In this document: positions 1 to 6,440 of the stretch, piece by piece
Layout of the letters: the number at the start of each line of letters is the position of its first letter
Numbering within the stretch: position 1 is the stretch's first letter
Origin: CAVTOO01 sp963736355
Lineage (GTDB): Bacteria > Pseudomonadota > Alphaproteobacteria > Rhizobiales > Xanthobacteraceae
Direction of reading: 5' to 3'
Assembly: GCA_963736355.1 (NCBI GenBank)
Contig: CAVTOO010000011.1
Coordinates: forward strand, 1 to 6,440
Length of the DNA stretch: 6,440 nt
Position numbers and translations under genes: made by a program
Notes under the pieces: generated by a model
Seen by the model: the letters and a program-made list of their open reading frames with translations, nothing else
Told to the model about the DNA's origin: nothing
The model's database searches: none

Positions 1-1100
1 CACCCGAGGCGGAGCGACGTGCAGGTCCGCCTCGCTGCAATATTCTCGGCGCAACGGCGCTTGGGTTCCGCCATCGCGACGATGTCACCGAGATCACCAG
101 ATTGCTCACCGATATGGGCGTCGAGATCAATGTCTGCGCGCCGCTCGGAGCGACACCGGCGGATATCGCACGGATTGGCGATGCCGACTTTAACGTCGTC
201 CTTTACCCGGAGATCGCCGGTCCCACCGCACAATGGCTGCAGAAGACCTTCAAGCAACCCTTCACCAGGACCATTCCCATTGGCGTCGCGGCCACCCGGG
301 CCTTCATTGAGGAAGTCGGCGCGCTCTCCGGAATTGATGTCAGCGGTCGTCTCGCGTCCGAGCAATCCCGCCTGCCCTGGTATTCGCGTTCGGTCAATTC
401 GACCTATCTCACCGGCAAGCGCGTCTTCATCTTTGGTGATGCGACGCATGTGATGGCCGCCGCCCGCGTCGCCTCCGGCGAGTTGGCTTTCACCGTCGCC
501 GGGATCGGCACCTATACCCGCGAATACGCACGCGAGGTCCGCGCACTCGCGGCCGAGCTCGGCGTCGAAGCACTCATCACCGATGACTATCTCGAGGTCG
601 AAGCCCGGATCGCGCAGCTCCAACCCGAACTCGTGCTCGGGACGCAGATGGAGCGGCATATCGCCAAGCGCCTCGGCATTCCGTGCGCGGTGATCTCGGC
701 GCCGGTGCATGTGCAGGATTTCCCGGCGCGCTATTCGCCGCAGATGGGGTTCGAAGGCGCCAACGTCATTTTCGACACCTGGGTTCATCCGCTGATGATG
801 GGCCTCGAAGAACATTTGCTCGCGATGTTCCGCGACGATCACGAATTCCACGACGATGCTGGCGCGTCGCATCTCGGTCATCAGCCGACGCAGGATTCCG
901 ACACGCCGATCGCACCGAAAGCCGACACGCCCGGCGCCCCAATCCTTTGGACTGCGGATGCCGAGAAAGAACTGAAGAAAATTCCCTTCTTCGTGCGCGG
1001 CAAGGCCCGCCGCAACACGGAGAGCTTCGCGCAGACCCACGGGCTTGAACAGATCACACTCGAGACGCTCTATGATGCGAAAGCGCATTTCGGACGCTGA
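1..1100 (+). CDS. bchB: Light-independent protochlorophyllide reductase subunit B, 3' part (BchB)
   Basis: The 5' end is cut by the window edge; the frame is open from base 3 and ends at TGA 1098-1100, giving 365 codons of a protein usually about 510-540 residues long. BchB pairs with BchN to form the catalytic NB component of DPOR, which holds the 4Fe-4S cluster and the substrate site and reduces ring D of protochlorophyllide. The visible part shows the nitrogenase-like fold: the stretch CNILGATALGF near the window start, then SRLPWYSRSVNSTYLTGKR, VFIFGDATHV, ALITDDYLEVEA, LGTQMERHIAKRLGIPCAVI, and PVHVQDFPARYSPQMGFEGA. A less conserved Asp/His/Pro-rich linker follows (about 853-945), then the small C-terminal PCP_red domain with WTADAEKELKKIPFFVRGKA and RRNTE. 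The N-terminal region that supplies the cluster-ligating Asp in known BchB is outside the window. The end overlaps bchH. The identification is secure. Confidence 0.97.
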   Translation, partial: PEAERRAGPPRCNILGATALGFRHRDDVTEITRLLTDMGVEINVCAPLGATPADIARIGDADFNVVLYPEIAGPTAQWLQKTFKQPFTRTIPIGVAATRAFIEEVGALSGIDVSGRLASEQSRLPWYSRSVNSTYLTGKRVFIFGDATHVMAAARVASGELAFTVAGIGTYTREYAREVRALAAELGVEALITDDYLEVEARIAQLQPELVLGTQMERHIAKRLGIPCAVISAPVHVQDFPARYSPQMGFEGANVIFDTWVHPLMMGLEEHLLAMFRDDHEFHDDAGASHLGHQPTQDSDTPIAPKADTPGAPILWTADAEKELKKIPFFVRGKARRNTESFAQTHGLEQITLETLYDAKAHFGR

Positions 1101-4100
1101 GACGACGCCGGTTCGCGTCGTGATCGTAACAATGGACGGCCATCTGGCCGGCGCTGTCGAGCGTGCGCACGAAACGCTGCGCAGGGAACTTCCCGGCCTC
1201 GACCTGGTGGTCCATTCCGCCGACGAATGGGATGGCGATTCCGAAGCGCTGGCGAGATGCCATGACGATATCGCGCGTGGCGATATCGTGATTGCGACGA
1301 TGCTGTTTCTTGAAGATCACATCCGTGCCGTGTTGCCCGCGCTCGAAGCACGCCGCAATTCCTGCGACGCCATGGTCTGCTGCCTGTCCGCCGGTGAAGT
1401 GGTGCGGCTGACCCGCATCGGACGCTTCGATATGTCGGCACAGGCGAACGGCGTGCTCGCCATGCTGAAGCGGCTGCGCGGGAGCGGAAAAGCTGCGCAA
1501 TCGAGCGGCAAAGGCCAGATGAAGATGCTGCGGCAATTGCCGAAGCTCCTGCGCTTCATCCCCGGCACCGCGCAGGATGTGCGCGCTTATTTCCTGACGC
1601 TTCAATATTGGCTCGCCGGCTCGGAAGAAAATCTGGCCAACATGGTCAGGCTGCTGGTCCAGCGCTACGGCCAGGGTCCGCGCAAGGCGCTCGGCGCGCA
1701 TCTGCGCACCGGCGCGCCGCTGCATTATCCGGATGTCGGTCTGTACCATCCCAAGGCCAAGACGCGAATCGTCGAGAAGCTGAGCGAACTGCCGCGCAAC
1801 CGCCGCGCCAACGGCACCGTCGGCGTTCTCGTGATGCGGTCCTATGTGCTGGCGGGCAATTCGGCGCATTACGACGGCGTCATCGCGGCACTCGAAGCCA
1901 AGGGACTGAACGTCATTCCGGCCTTCGCCAGCGGACTCGATTCCCGCCCGGCGGTCGAACGCTATTTCCTGAAAGACGGCCAATCGCAGATCGACGCGCT
2001 CGTCTCCCTGACCGGTTTCTCGCTGGTCGGTGGCCCCGCCTATAACGACGCCGCCGCAGCCGCAACCATCCTCGCCCAACTCGACGTGCCCTATATCGCA
2101 GCGCATCCGGTCGAATTCCAGACGCTGGAACAATGGCAGGGCGATGCCCGCGGCCTCTCACCGGTCGAAGCCACGATGATGGTCGCGATCCCCGAACTGG
2201 ACGGCGCCATCATGCCGATGACCTTCGGCGGCCGGTCCGAAGCCAGCCCCAATTCGCGCCGCGCCATGAGTGTGCACGGCGAGCGCGCCGCGATGCTGGC
2301 CGCACGGGTGGCCAAGCTCGTTGCCCTGCGTCGCTCCGAGCGCGCCGAGCGCAAGCTCGCGATCGTGCTGTTCAATTTCCCGCCCAATTCCGGCGCCACC
2401 GGCACCGCTGCCTATCTCTCGGTGTTCGAATCGCTGCACCACACCCTGATTTCGCTCAAGGCGAGCGGCTACGCCATCGACGTTCCCGCCGATGTCGACG
2501 ACCTGCGAACGCGCATTCTTGAGGGCAATGCGAAACGCTTTGGTGCCGATGCCAATGTCGCGCACCGCATGTCCGCCGACGAGCATGTCCGCAAGCAGCG
2601 CTGGCTGTCCGAAATTGAAGCGCAATGGGGCCCGGCCCCCGGCCGTCTCCAGACCGACGGGCGCAACATCTTCGTTCTCGGCGCTCACTTCGGTAACGTC
2701 TTCGTCGGCGTGCAGCCCGCCTTCGGCTACGAAGGCGACCCGATGCGGCTGCTGTTCGAGAAGAGCTTCGCGCCGACCCACGCCTTCTGCGCCTTCTACC
2801 GCTACCTCCGCGAGGATTTCGGTGCACACGCGGTTCTGCATTTCGGCACCCACGGCGCGCTCGAATTCATGCCTGGCAAGCAGGCCGGACTGTCCGCCGA
2901 ATGCTGGCCGGACCGGCTGATTTCCGACCTGCCGAATTTCTATCTCTATGCCTCGAACAATCCGTCCGAAGGTGCGCTGGCCAAACGCCGCACCGGCGCG
3001 ACGCTGATCAGCTATCTGACGCCATCGGTGACGAAAGCGGGATTGTATCGCGGCCTGGTCGATCTCAAGACCTCGATCGATCGCTGGCGGACGATGGATC
3101 CTGATACGGATGCGAGCCAGCGCACCACGCTCGCGACCATGATCCAGGCGCAGGCCTCGGCAATCGAACTCGCCGCCAGCGAGCCGGCTTGGGACGCGAT
3201 GGCGGAATCCGAGGTCGCACGATTGCACCGCGAGGTTCTCGAGCTCGAATACACGCTGATCCCGCACGGCCTTCACGTACTCGGCCAGGTCCCCTCCGCC
3301 GCTGCACGCGCCGAAATGCTGGAGGCAGCGGGGGTCGAGGAACCGGTACGCCGCGCAGCGCTTGATGCACTTCTTGCGACCGATCACGAAACTCCGGCGA
3401 TCGGACGCGCGCTGGACGCCCGCTACATCGCTCCGGCGCCGGGCGGCGATCTGCTGCGCACGCCCGACATCCTGCCGACCGGGCGCAATCTGCACGGCTT
3501 CGATCCGTTCCGCATCCCGAGCGCCTTCGCCGTTCGTGACGGCGCCCGGCAGGCCGATACGCTTCTTGCCCGGCATAGCAAGGATGGCCACGCCCTTCCC
3601 GAAACCATCGCGATGGTGTTGTGGGGCACCGACAATCTAAAGACCGAAGGCGGACCGATCGCGCAGGTGCTGTGGCTGATGGGCGCCGAACCGCGCCATG
3701 ACAGCTATGGCCGCGTCGTGGGCGCAAAGCTGATTCCGCTGGAAACGCTCGGCCGGCCGCGCATCGACGTGATCGTGACGCTGTCGGGGATTTTCCGCGA
3801 TCTGCTGCCACTGCAGACCAAGCTGATCGCGGAAGCGGCCCTGTTCGCTGCGCAAGCCGAAGAACCGGTCGAGATGAACTTCATCCGCAAGCATGCGCTG
3901 GCCTGCCAGGACGCGCATGGATGCGACATCGCGCAGGCTGCGCTGCGCGTGTTCGGCAACGCCGACGGCGCCTATGGCGCAAACGTCAATCAGCTTGTCG
4001 ACAGCGGCGGATGGAGCGACGAGGACGAACTGGCCGAGGCGTTCGTGCGCCGCAAGGGCTTCGCCTATGGCGTCGACGGTCGTGCCTCCCGTCAGGAGGT

Positions 4101-4689
4101 CGTGTTGGCCCACATGCTCAAGCATGTCGACGTTGCCTACCAGAACCTCGACTCCATCGAACTCGGCGTCACCACGGTCGATCATTACTTCGACACGCTG
4201 GGCGGCATCAGCCGCGCCGTGCGGCGCGCCCGCGGCAGCGCAGCCAATGTCTATATCGGAGATCAGACGCGCGGTGAGGGAACCGTGCGCACCTTGTCGG
4301 AACAGGTCACGCTCGAGACCCGCACCCGCGCGCTTAACCCGAAATGGTACGAGGCGCTGCTGTCGCATGGCTACGAGGGCGTGCGCCAGATCGAAGCGCA
4401 CGTCACCAACACGGTCGGATGGTCTGCGACCACCGGCGAAGTCGCGCCCTGGGTCTACAAGCAGTTTACCGAGACCTTCGTGCTCGATGACAACATGCGC
4501 AATCGCCTTGCCACCCTCAACCCGGTGGCGTCCGCGAAAATGGCGAACCGACTGATCGAAGCACATCAGCGCAACTACTGGACGCCGGAGCCCTCGATGC
4601 TGGATGCGCTGCGGCGCGCCGGCGACGAACTCGAGGATCGACTGGAAGGGATCGGACCGGCCGGTCTCGGACAGGGAGTCGCGGCATGA
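1075..4689 (+). CDS. bchH: Magnesium chelatase large subunit BchH
   Basis: BchH binds protoporphyrin IX and, with the AAA+ subunits BchI and BchD, inserts Mg2+; this commits porphyrin to bacteriochlorophyll rather than heme. The 1204-residue length fits BchH (about 1190-1250). The N-terminal DUF3479-type domain starts with TPVRVVIVTMDGHLAGAVE and runs to about residue 170. The rest is the CobN/Mg-chelatase domain. It contains LHFGTHGALEFMPGKQAG (His589, His593, Glu597) followed by SDLPNFYLYASNNPSEGALA (Glu632). The 35-residue spacing of these two glutamates matches a pair reported as important in cyanobacterial ChlH, a comparison made from memory. ATG at 1075 gives MRKRISDAETT, which resembles relatives; the adjacent ATG at 1072 is equally possible, and an upstream TTG at 1045 is unlikely. 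The start lies inside bchB, and the stop TGA 4687-4689 overlaps the bchL ATG. No frame disruption is seen. Confidence 0.97.
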   Translation: MRKRISDAETTPVRVVIVTMDGHLAGAVERAHETLRRELPGLDLVVHSADEWDGDSEALARCHDDIARGDIVIATMLFLEDHIRAVLPALEARRNSCDAMVCCLSAGEVVRLTRIGRFDMSAQANGVLAMLKRLRGSGKAAQSSGKGQMKMLRQLPKLLRFIPGTAQDVRAYFLTLQYWLAGSEENLANMVRLLVQRYGQGPRKALGAHLRTGAPLHYPDVGLYHPKAKTRIVEKLSELPRNRRANGTVGVLVMRSYVLAGNSAHYDGVIAALEAKGLNVIPAFASGLDSRPAVERYFLKDGQSQIDALVSLTGFSLVGGPAYNDAAAAATILAQLDVPYIAAHPVEFQTLEQWQGDARGLSPVEATMMVAIPELDGAIMPMTFGGRSEASPNSRRAMSVHGERAAMLAARVAKLVALRRSERAERKLAIVLFNFPPNSGATGTAAYLSVFESLHHTLISLKASGYAIDVPADVDDLRTRILEGNAKRFGADANVAHRMSADEHVRKQRWLSEIEAQWGPAPGRLQTDGRNIFVLGAHFGNVFVGVQPAFGYEGDPMRLLFEKSFAPTHAFCAFYRYLREDFGAHAVLHFGTHGALEFMPGKQAGLSAECWPDRLISDLPNFYLYASNNPSEGALAKRRTGATLISYLTPSVTKAGLYRGLVDLKTSIDRWRTMDPDTDASQRTTLATMIQAQASAIELAASEPAWDAMAESEVARLHREVLELEYTLIPHGLHVLGQVPSAAARAEMLEAAGVEEPVRRAALDALLATDHETPAIGRALDARYIAPAPGGDLLRTPDILPTGRNLHGFDPFRIPSAFAVRDGARQADTLLARHSKDGHALPETIAMVLWGTDNLKTEGGPIAQVLWLMGAEPRHDSYGRVVGAKLIPLETLGRPRIDVIVTLSGIFRDLLPLQTKLIAEAALFAAQAEEPVEMNFIRKHALACQDAHGCDIAQAALRVFGNADGAYGANVNQLVDSGGWSDEDELAEAFVRRKGFAYGVDGRASRQEVVLAHMLKHVDVAYQNLDSIELGVTTVDHYFDTLGGISRAVRRARGSAANVYIGDQTRGEGTVRTLSEQVTLETRTRALNPKWYEALLSHGYEGVRQIEAHVTNTVGWSATTGEVAPWVYKQFTETFVLDDNMRNRLATLNPVASAKMANRLIEAHQRNYWTPEPSMLDALRRAGDELEDRLEGIGPAGLGQGVAA
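1265..1289. repeat. 10-bp perfect inverted repeat with 5-nt loop inside bchH
   Basis: The arms ACGATATCGC (1265-1274) and GCGATATCGT (1280-1289) are perfect reverse complements around the loop GCGTG. They lie about 190 bases into bchH and encode part of a DDIARGDIV stretch. The structure is visible directly; any role, for example an mRNA hairpin early in bchH, is unproven and it may be coincidence, since each arm contains the self-complementary CGATATCG. Confidence 0.5.
4673..4678 (+). promoter_or_regulatory. Ribosome binding site of bchL
   Basis: AGGGAG ends seven bases before the ATG at 4686, inside the last codons of bchH. It is the clearest Shine-Dalgarno sequence in the window and supports the 4686 start. 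It suggests bchL is initiated well on its own as well as through the ATGA overlap. Confidence 0.7.
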
Positions 4690-5594
4690 ACATTTACACA
4701 AATCCATCGGTGGCCCGGGAGCGCTCGTTGCGCCCGGACGGCGCCGGCAGCGTACAGGTCCAGCTCGATCCTGCCGTGACGATCGGCAAGGCCAAGGTGT
4801 TCTCGGTCTACGGTAAAGGCGGTATCGGCAAGAGCACGACGTCGTCGAACCTGTCGGTGGCGTTCTCGAAGATCGGCAAGCGTGTTCTGCAGATCGGCTG
4901 CGACCCTAAACACGATTCGACATTTACCCTGACCAAGAGGCTGGTGCCCACGGTCATCGACGTTCTCGAGAGCGTCGACTTCCACTCCGAAGAACTGCGC
5001 GTCGAGGACTTCGTCTACGAGGGTTACAATGGCGTGATGTGTGTGGAAGCGGGCGGTCCGCCGGCCGGCACGGGCTGCGGCGGCTACGTCGTCGGCCAAA
5101 CCGTCAAACTGCTGAAAGAACATCGGTTGCTCGACGACACCGACGTGGTGATCTTCGATGTTCTGGGCGACGTCGTGTGCGGAGGATTTGCCTCCCCGCT
5201 GCAGCATTCCGACCGCGGGCTGATCGTCGCCGCCAACGACTTCAACTCGATCTTCGCGATGAACCGGATCGTCGCGGCGATCCAGGCGAAGTCCAAGAAC
5301 TACGAGGTGCGGCTCGGCGGCGTGATCGTCAATCGCAGCGCCGGCACCGACCAGATCGACAAGTACAACAATGCGACCGGGCTGAAGTCGCTCGCGCATT
5401 TTCCGGACCTCGATCTGATCCGCAAGAGCCGGTTGAAGAAATCGACTCTGTTCGAGATGGATCTGACTGCTGAACTCGAGGCCGTGCAGCAGGAGTATCT
5501 CCGACTGGCGACATCGCTGTGGGAGGGCACGGAGCCGCTGGCCTGCACGCCGCTCAAGGATCGCGACATCTTCGACTTGCTGGGGTTCGACTGA
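4686..5594 (+). CDS. bchL: Light-independent protochlorophyllide reductase iron-sulfur ATP-binding protein BchL
   Basis: BchL is the NifH-like homodimeric ATPase of DPOR; it passes electrons from ferredoxin through a 4Fe-4S cluster to BchN-BchB, with MgATP hydrolysis. The 302-residue length is normal for the family. A variable N-terminal extension (about residues 1-35) precedes the P-loop VYGKGGIGKSTTSSNLS (Walker A, residues 43-51). The switch and ADP-contact motif GCDPKHDSTF follows at 71-80. Cys131 in GTGCGGYVVG and Cys165 in DVVCGGFAS are the expected cluster ligands, each from both subunits of the dimer. IFDVLGDVVCGG carries the Walker B-like DVLGD segment. The C-terminal part ends in DIFDLLGFD, typical of BchL. 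The ATG overlaps the bchH stop as ATGA and has a good ribosome binding site; the stop overlaps the bchM start. A stand-alone NifH is unlikely, given the wording of the C terminus and the bch neighbours. All key residues are present. Confidence 0.98.
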   Translation: MNIYTNPSVARERSLRPDGAGSVQVQLDPAVTIGKAKVFSVYGKGGIGKSTTSSNLSVAFSKIGKRVLQIGCDPKHDSTFTLTKRLVPTVIDVLESVDFHSEELRVEDFVYEGYNGVMCVEAGGPPAGTGCGGYVVGQTVKLLKEHRLLDDTDVVIFDVLGDVVCGGFASPLQHSDRGLIVAANDFNSIFAMNRIVAAIQAKSKNYEVRLGGVIVNRSAGTDQIDKYNNATGLKSLAHFPDLDLIRKSRLKKSTLFEMDLTAELEAVQQEYLRLATSLWEGTEPLACTPLKDRDIFDLLGFD

Positions 5595-6298
5595 TGCAGA
5601 CCGCAACCTATATCGAGCGCCGCTCGCAGCTTGAGACCTATTTCGATCGCACGGCTGTGGAGGCCTGGGCACGCCTGACGACCGATGCTCCGGTCAGCCG
5701 CATCCGCGCCACGGTGCGCGCCGGTCGCGACCGGATGCGCGCAACCCTGCTCTCCTGGTTGCCGCAAGACATGCGCGGCGCCCGCCTTCTCGATGCCGGC
5801 TGCGGCACCGGCGCGCTTTCGATTGAGGCAGCGAAACGCGGCGCATTCGTCACCGCCATCGATGTGGCGCCGACTCTGATCCAGTTGGCTCAGGAGCGCA
5901 CGCCTGCCGACCTTGGCAATGGGCGGATCGATTTCCGGGCGGGCGATATGCTCGATCCGGCGCTCGGCACATTCGACTTCGTGGTCGCGATGGATTCGCT
6001 CATTCACTATCGCGCGCACCGATTGCGTGAATGCGGTCGCTAGCCTGTCCGCACGCACCGGCGGATCGATCCTGTTCACCTTCGCGCCGCGCACGCCGGC
6101 GCTGGCCGCGATGCATGCGGTCGGCGTCGGCTGTTTCCGCGTAAGGAACGCGCACCCGCGATAGAGCCGGTTCGCCAGGATGACCTTCTCAAGCGCCTTG
6201 CCAGCGAGCCGGCGTTCCACGGCTGGTCGGTGACGCACACCGAGCGCATCGTCAATGGCTTCTACACCTCGCAGGCGGTGGAGATCCGCAAGCAATGA
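5594..6298 (+). pseudogene. bchM: Magnesium protoporphyrin IX O-methyltransferase BchM, disrupted by two compensating frameshifts
   Basis: BchM moves a methyl group from S-adenosylmethionine to the ring C propionate of Mg-protoporphyrin IX, the step after BchH. The uninterrupted frame from ATG 5594 stops at TAG 6041-6043 after 149 codons. It holds the N-terminal helices (YIERRSQLETYFDRTAVEAW), SAM motif I LLDAGCGTGALSIEAAKRGA (residues 65-84), the acidic AIDVAP, and VVAMDSLIHYRAH. Conserved BchM sequence then continues one frame over, from about 6021 to 6125 (NAVASLSARTGGSILFTFAP and AAMHAVG). It returns to the first frame from 6131 (LFPRKERAPAIEPV through HTERIVNGFYTSQAVEIRKQ), ending at TGA 6296-6298. 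Joined, the pieces give about 233 residues, the normal BchM length. The changes are one extra base near 6011-6020 and two extra (or one missing) near 6126-6130. The truncated product keeps the SAM core but loses the C-terminal part of the fold. Whether this is mutation or sequencing error cannot be decided here. Confidence 0.9.
6280..6283 (+). promoter_or_regulatory. Possible ribosome binding site of lhaA
   Basis: GGAG lies eleven bases before the ATG at 6295, within the last codons of bchM. The spacing is slightly long but acceptable. It favours 6295 as the lhaA start. Confidence 0.4.
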
Positions 6299-6440
6299 GA
6301 CGCATCAGCGACATCGCTGTTCGCGGGATCGTGGCGCTCGGGCCGCGCTTCCTGCCATTTGCCGATGTCGGCAGCCGCGAGCTTCCTCTCGGCCGGTTGG
6401 TGCGTCTGTCCCTGTTCCAGGTCTCGGTCGGAATGGCTGT
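6295..6440 (+). CDS. lhaA: PucC/LhaA-family light-harvesting complex assembly protein, 5' part
   Basis: Only the first 48 codons are in the window: MRRISDIAVRGIVALGPRFL, then PFADVGSRELPLGRLVRLSL and FQVSVGMA before the edge. The segment LGRLVRLSLFQVSVGMA matches the conserved entry into the first membrane helix of the PucC/LhaA (bacteriochlorophyll delivery, BCD) branch of the major facilitator superfamily. Members are about 430-480 residues with 12 membrane helices and act in the inner membrane to assemble light-harvesting complexes, LH1 in the case of LhaA. The ATG overlaps the ancestral bchM stop as ATGA. The position directly after bchM is where lhaA (orf428 type) sits in the bchFNBHLM-lhaA-puhA operon, which favours LhaA over the LH2-linked PucC. 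With so little of the protein visible, the family call is firmer than the exact gene name. Confidence 0.8.
   Translation, partial: MRRISDIAVRGIVALGPRFLPFADVGSRELPLGRLVRLSLFQVSVGMA

Noticed and set aside
19..453. Open frame on the plus strand overlapping the start of bchB
   Set aside because: It is in a different frame from the clearly conserved BchB sequence and is Ser/Pro/Arg-rich shadow coding.
5519..5593. Upstream extension of bchM to a start at 5519
   Set aside because: It would lie within bchL; the ATG at 5594 overlapping the bchL stop gives the usual BchM N terminus MQTATYIERR.
6011..6131. Programmed ribosomal frameshifting to make full BchM
   Set aside because: No slippery heptamer, rare-codon or stop-linked shift site is evident, and two separate shifts would be needed. 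BchM is not known to use recoding.
5913..6164. Separate small gene of 83 codons
   Set aside because: Its second half is the shifted middle part of BchM and its first half is out-of-frame shadow, so it is a piece of the broken bchM and not an independent gene.
1054..6295. Five long minus-strand open frames (1054-2133, 2158-3591, 3637-4707, 4575-5672, 5300-6295) that nearly tile the window
   Set aside because: They lie opposite strongly recognised bch genes, share a codon-phase relation with them, and their translations are Arg/Ala/Gly/His-rich with no recognisable domain. They are a by-product of GC-rich third positions.
1..6440. Mobile element, CRISPR array, tRNA/rRNA, or a novel defence or metabolic system
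   Set aside because: The whole window is covered by known photosynthesis genes in their usual order, with no spare sequence, direct repeats at element ends, transposase fragments or repeat-spacer pattern.

Overview
This window is a stretch of the photosynthesis gene cluster of a purple (anoxygenic phototrophic) alphaproteobacterium. All genes lie on the plus strand, in the order bchB (3' part) - bchH - bchL - bchM - lhaA (5' part). This matches the bchFNBHLM-lhaA(-puhA) arrangement known from Rhodopseudomonas, Bradyrhizobium and Rhodobacter relatives. High GC, GC-ending codons and the wording of the BchH N terminus and the BchB C terminus point to Hyphomicrobiales of the Bradyrhizobium/Rhodopseudomonas type. 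That placement is from memory of the families, not from a search.

Layout: 1-1100 is the last ~365 codons of bchB, the B subunit of dark-operative protochlorophyllide reductase (DPOR). 1075-4689 is bchH, the large porphyrin-binding subunit of Mg-chelatase. 4686-5594 is bchL, the NifH-like ATPase of DPOR. 5594-6298 is bchM, the Mg-protoporphyrin IX O-methyltransferase, broken here by two compensating frame changes. 6295-6440 is the start of a PucC/LhaA-family membrane protein. No gap between genes is longer than zero bases: every junction overlaps (26 nt or 29 nt, then ATGA, TGATG and ATGA), so the block looks like one translationally coupled operon. No promoter, terminator, RNA gene, mobile element or CRISPR array is visible.

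The genes work together. BchH (with BchI and BchD, not in this window) inserts Mg into protoporphyrin IX, and BchM methylates the product. BchL feeds electrons by ATP hydrolysis to the BchN-BchB complex, which reduces protochlorophyllide to chlorophyllide without light. LhaA helps assemble the light-harvesting 1 complex, probably by handling bacteriochlorophyll.

I found no previously undescribed system. The one real anomaly is bchM: its reading frame ends at a TAG after 149 codons, yet conserved BchM sequence continues first in another frame and then back in the original frame up to a stop that overlaps the lhaA start. This is either a recent pair of indels or, quite possibly, sequence error.
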